The translations under genes and the position numbers were made by a program. Below, one piece after another: positions 63,751 through 64,000 of a stretch of DNA of 64,000 nucleotides. The notes under the pieces were generated by a model. That model was not told where the DNA came from. It did not search any database and saw only the letters and a program-made list of their open reading frames with translations. Within the stretch, counting starts at the first letter, position 1; every line of letters starts with the position of its first letter. This stretch comes from UBA2357 sp002344625 (lineage in GTDB: Bacteria; Pseudomonadota; Gammaproteobacteria; Burkholderiales; Rhodocyclaceae), in assembly GCA_937995335.1 (NCBI GenBank), contig CALKIH010000039.1, positions 13,676 through 77,675 of the forward strand, read 5' to 3'.

Positions 63751-64000
63751 TTCATCGTCCTGAAATGGGTGATTGCGTGTTGCAATACATATACTATACG
63801 ACTGTCGGCAATGACATACGGAATTTTCTTGTTCGAGCCCTGACGCAGGCATCGACGATATAGGCCATGCCCGGCCCCACTGCTATCGCTCAGAGCGGTC
63901 CACGGTAGCCACTCCCCGGCGCCAACCGATTCCATTCCCTATCCATCCCCAAGTGACTTCCCGTCAACTGTTTTCTGCTGACAGCAGCCGTTGATCATGC
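63751..64000. other. Region upstream of the R-M operon
   Basis: No gene recognised. An AT-rich stretch at 63785-63800 (TATACTATA core, a TATA-N-TATA dyad) could be the operon's -10 region or a site for the ribbon-helix-helix protein, but no good -35 partner was found. A perfect CTGCTG-A-CAGCAG dyad lies near 63975-63990. The island continues past the window edge. Confidence 0.45.

Noticed and set aside
63681..63935. 84-codon minus-strand frame upstream of the ribbon-helix-helix gene
   Set aside because: No ribosome site or family features; it overlaps the start of the better supported 68-residue gene in another frame.

Overview
The window looks like chromosomal DNA of a high-GC betaproteobacterium, most likely a Rhodocyclales aromatic degrader of the Thauera/Azoarcus/Aromatoleum kind. 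The evidence is family resemblance only: a betaproteobacterial-style aa3 oxidase cluster (DUF2970, twin-TM and 36-residue assembly proteins), a full phenol hydroxylase/meta-cleavage set, a fused indolepyruvate:ferredoxin oxidoreductase and trpGDC.

Layout. 1-7608 (mostly minus): aa3 cytochrome c oxidase structural and assembly genes in the order ctaC, ctaD, small assembly protein, ctaG, DUF2970, ctaE, SURF1, SCO-like, ctaA, ctaB (cut by the window edge). 8035-9879: recQ. 9926-13462: an unusual module made of a PPDK-like protein without its PEP/pyruvate barrel and a PhoU/DUF47-like protein that appears frameshifted into two pieces. 13662-17243: indolepyruvate:ferredoxin oxidoreductase. 17507-32693: phenol catabolism. 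A DmpR-type sigma54 activator faces a -24/-12 promoter driving ferredoxin, catechol 2,3-dioxygenase and the six phenol hydroxylase genes. After an inserted parDE toxin-antitoxin pair comes a second operon (dmpC-E-H-I-F-G, an SDR and a tandem tautomerase) with its own sigma70-like promoter and a BenM/CatM-type operator. 32843-41716: a UspA-hemerythrin fusion, MMPL/RND exporter, YCF48-like protein, DUF1329 and DUF1302 proteins, with a divergent BenM/CatM-like LysR gene. 41745-49751: Lrp/AsnC regulator, FKBP, MsrA, TamB, trpC, trpD, trpG. 49752-63750: a defence island replacing what normally lies upstream of trpG, holding a type I restriction-modification locus interleaved with a large Avs-like STAND NTPase, an AlbA/Schlafen-like ATPase and a HEPN (TIGR02391) protein.

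How it fits together. Phenol would be hydroxylated to catechol (DmpKLMNOP), cleaved to 2-hydroxymuconic semialdehyde (DmpB, protected by DmpQ) and routed through the oxalocrotonate branch (DmpC, I, H, E, G, F) to pyruvate and acetyl-CoA. The hydrolase DmpD is absent. Upper and lower parts seem to be under different control. The lower operon carries the same bipartite ATAC-N7-GTAT operator, with identical 17-nt internal spacing, as the promoter between the LysR gene and the DUF1302/DUF1329/RND operon 16 kb away. This suggests one regulator links ring-fission metabolism to an envelope transport system.

Three apparent single-base insertions (the DUF47-like gene, hsdR, and the hsdM 3' end) need read-level checking. 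If real, the restriction system is probably damaged while its companion defence genes stay intact.
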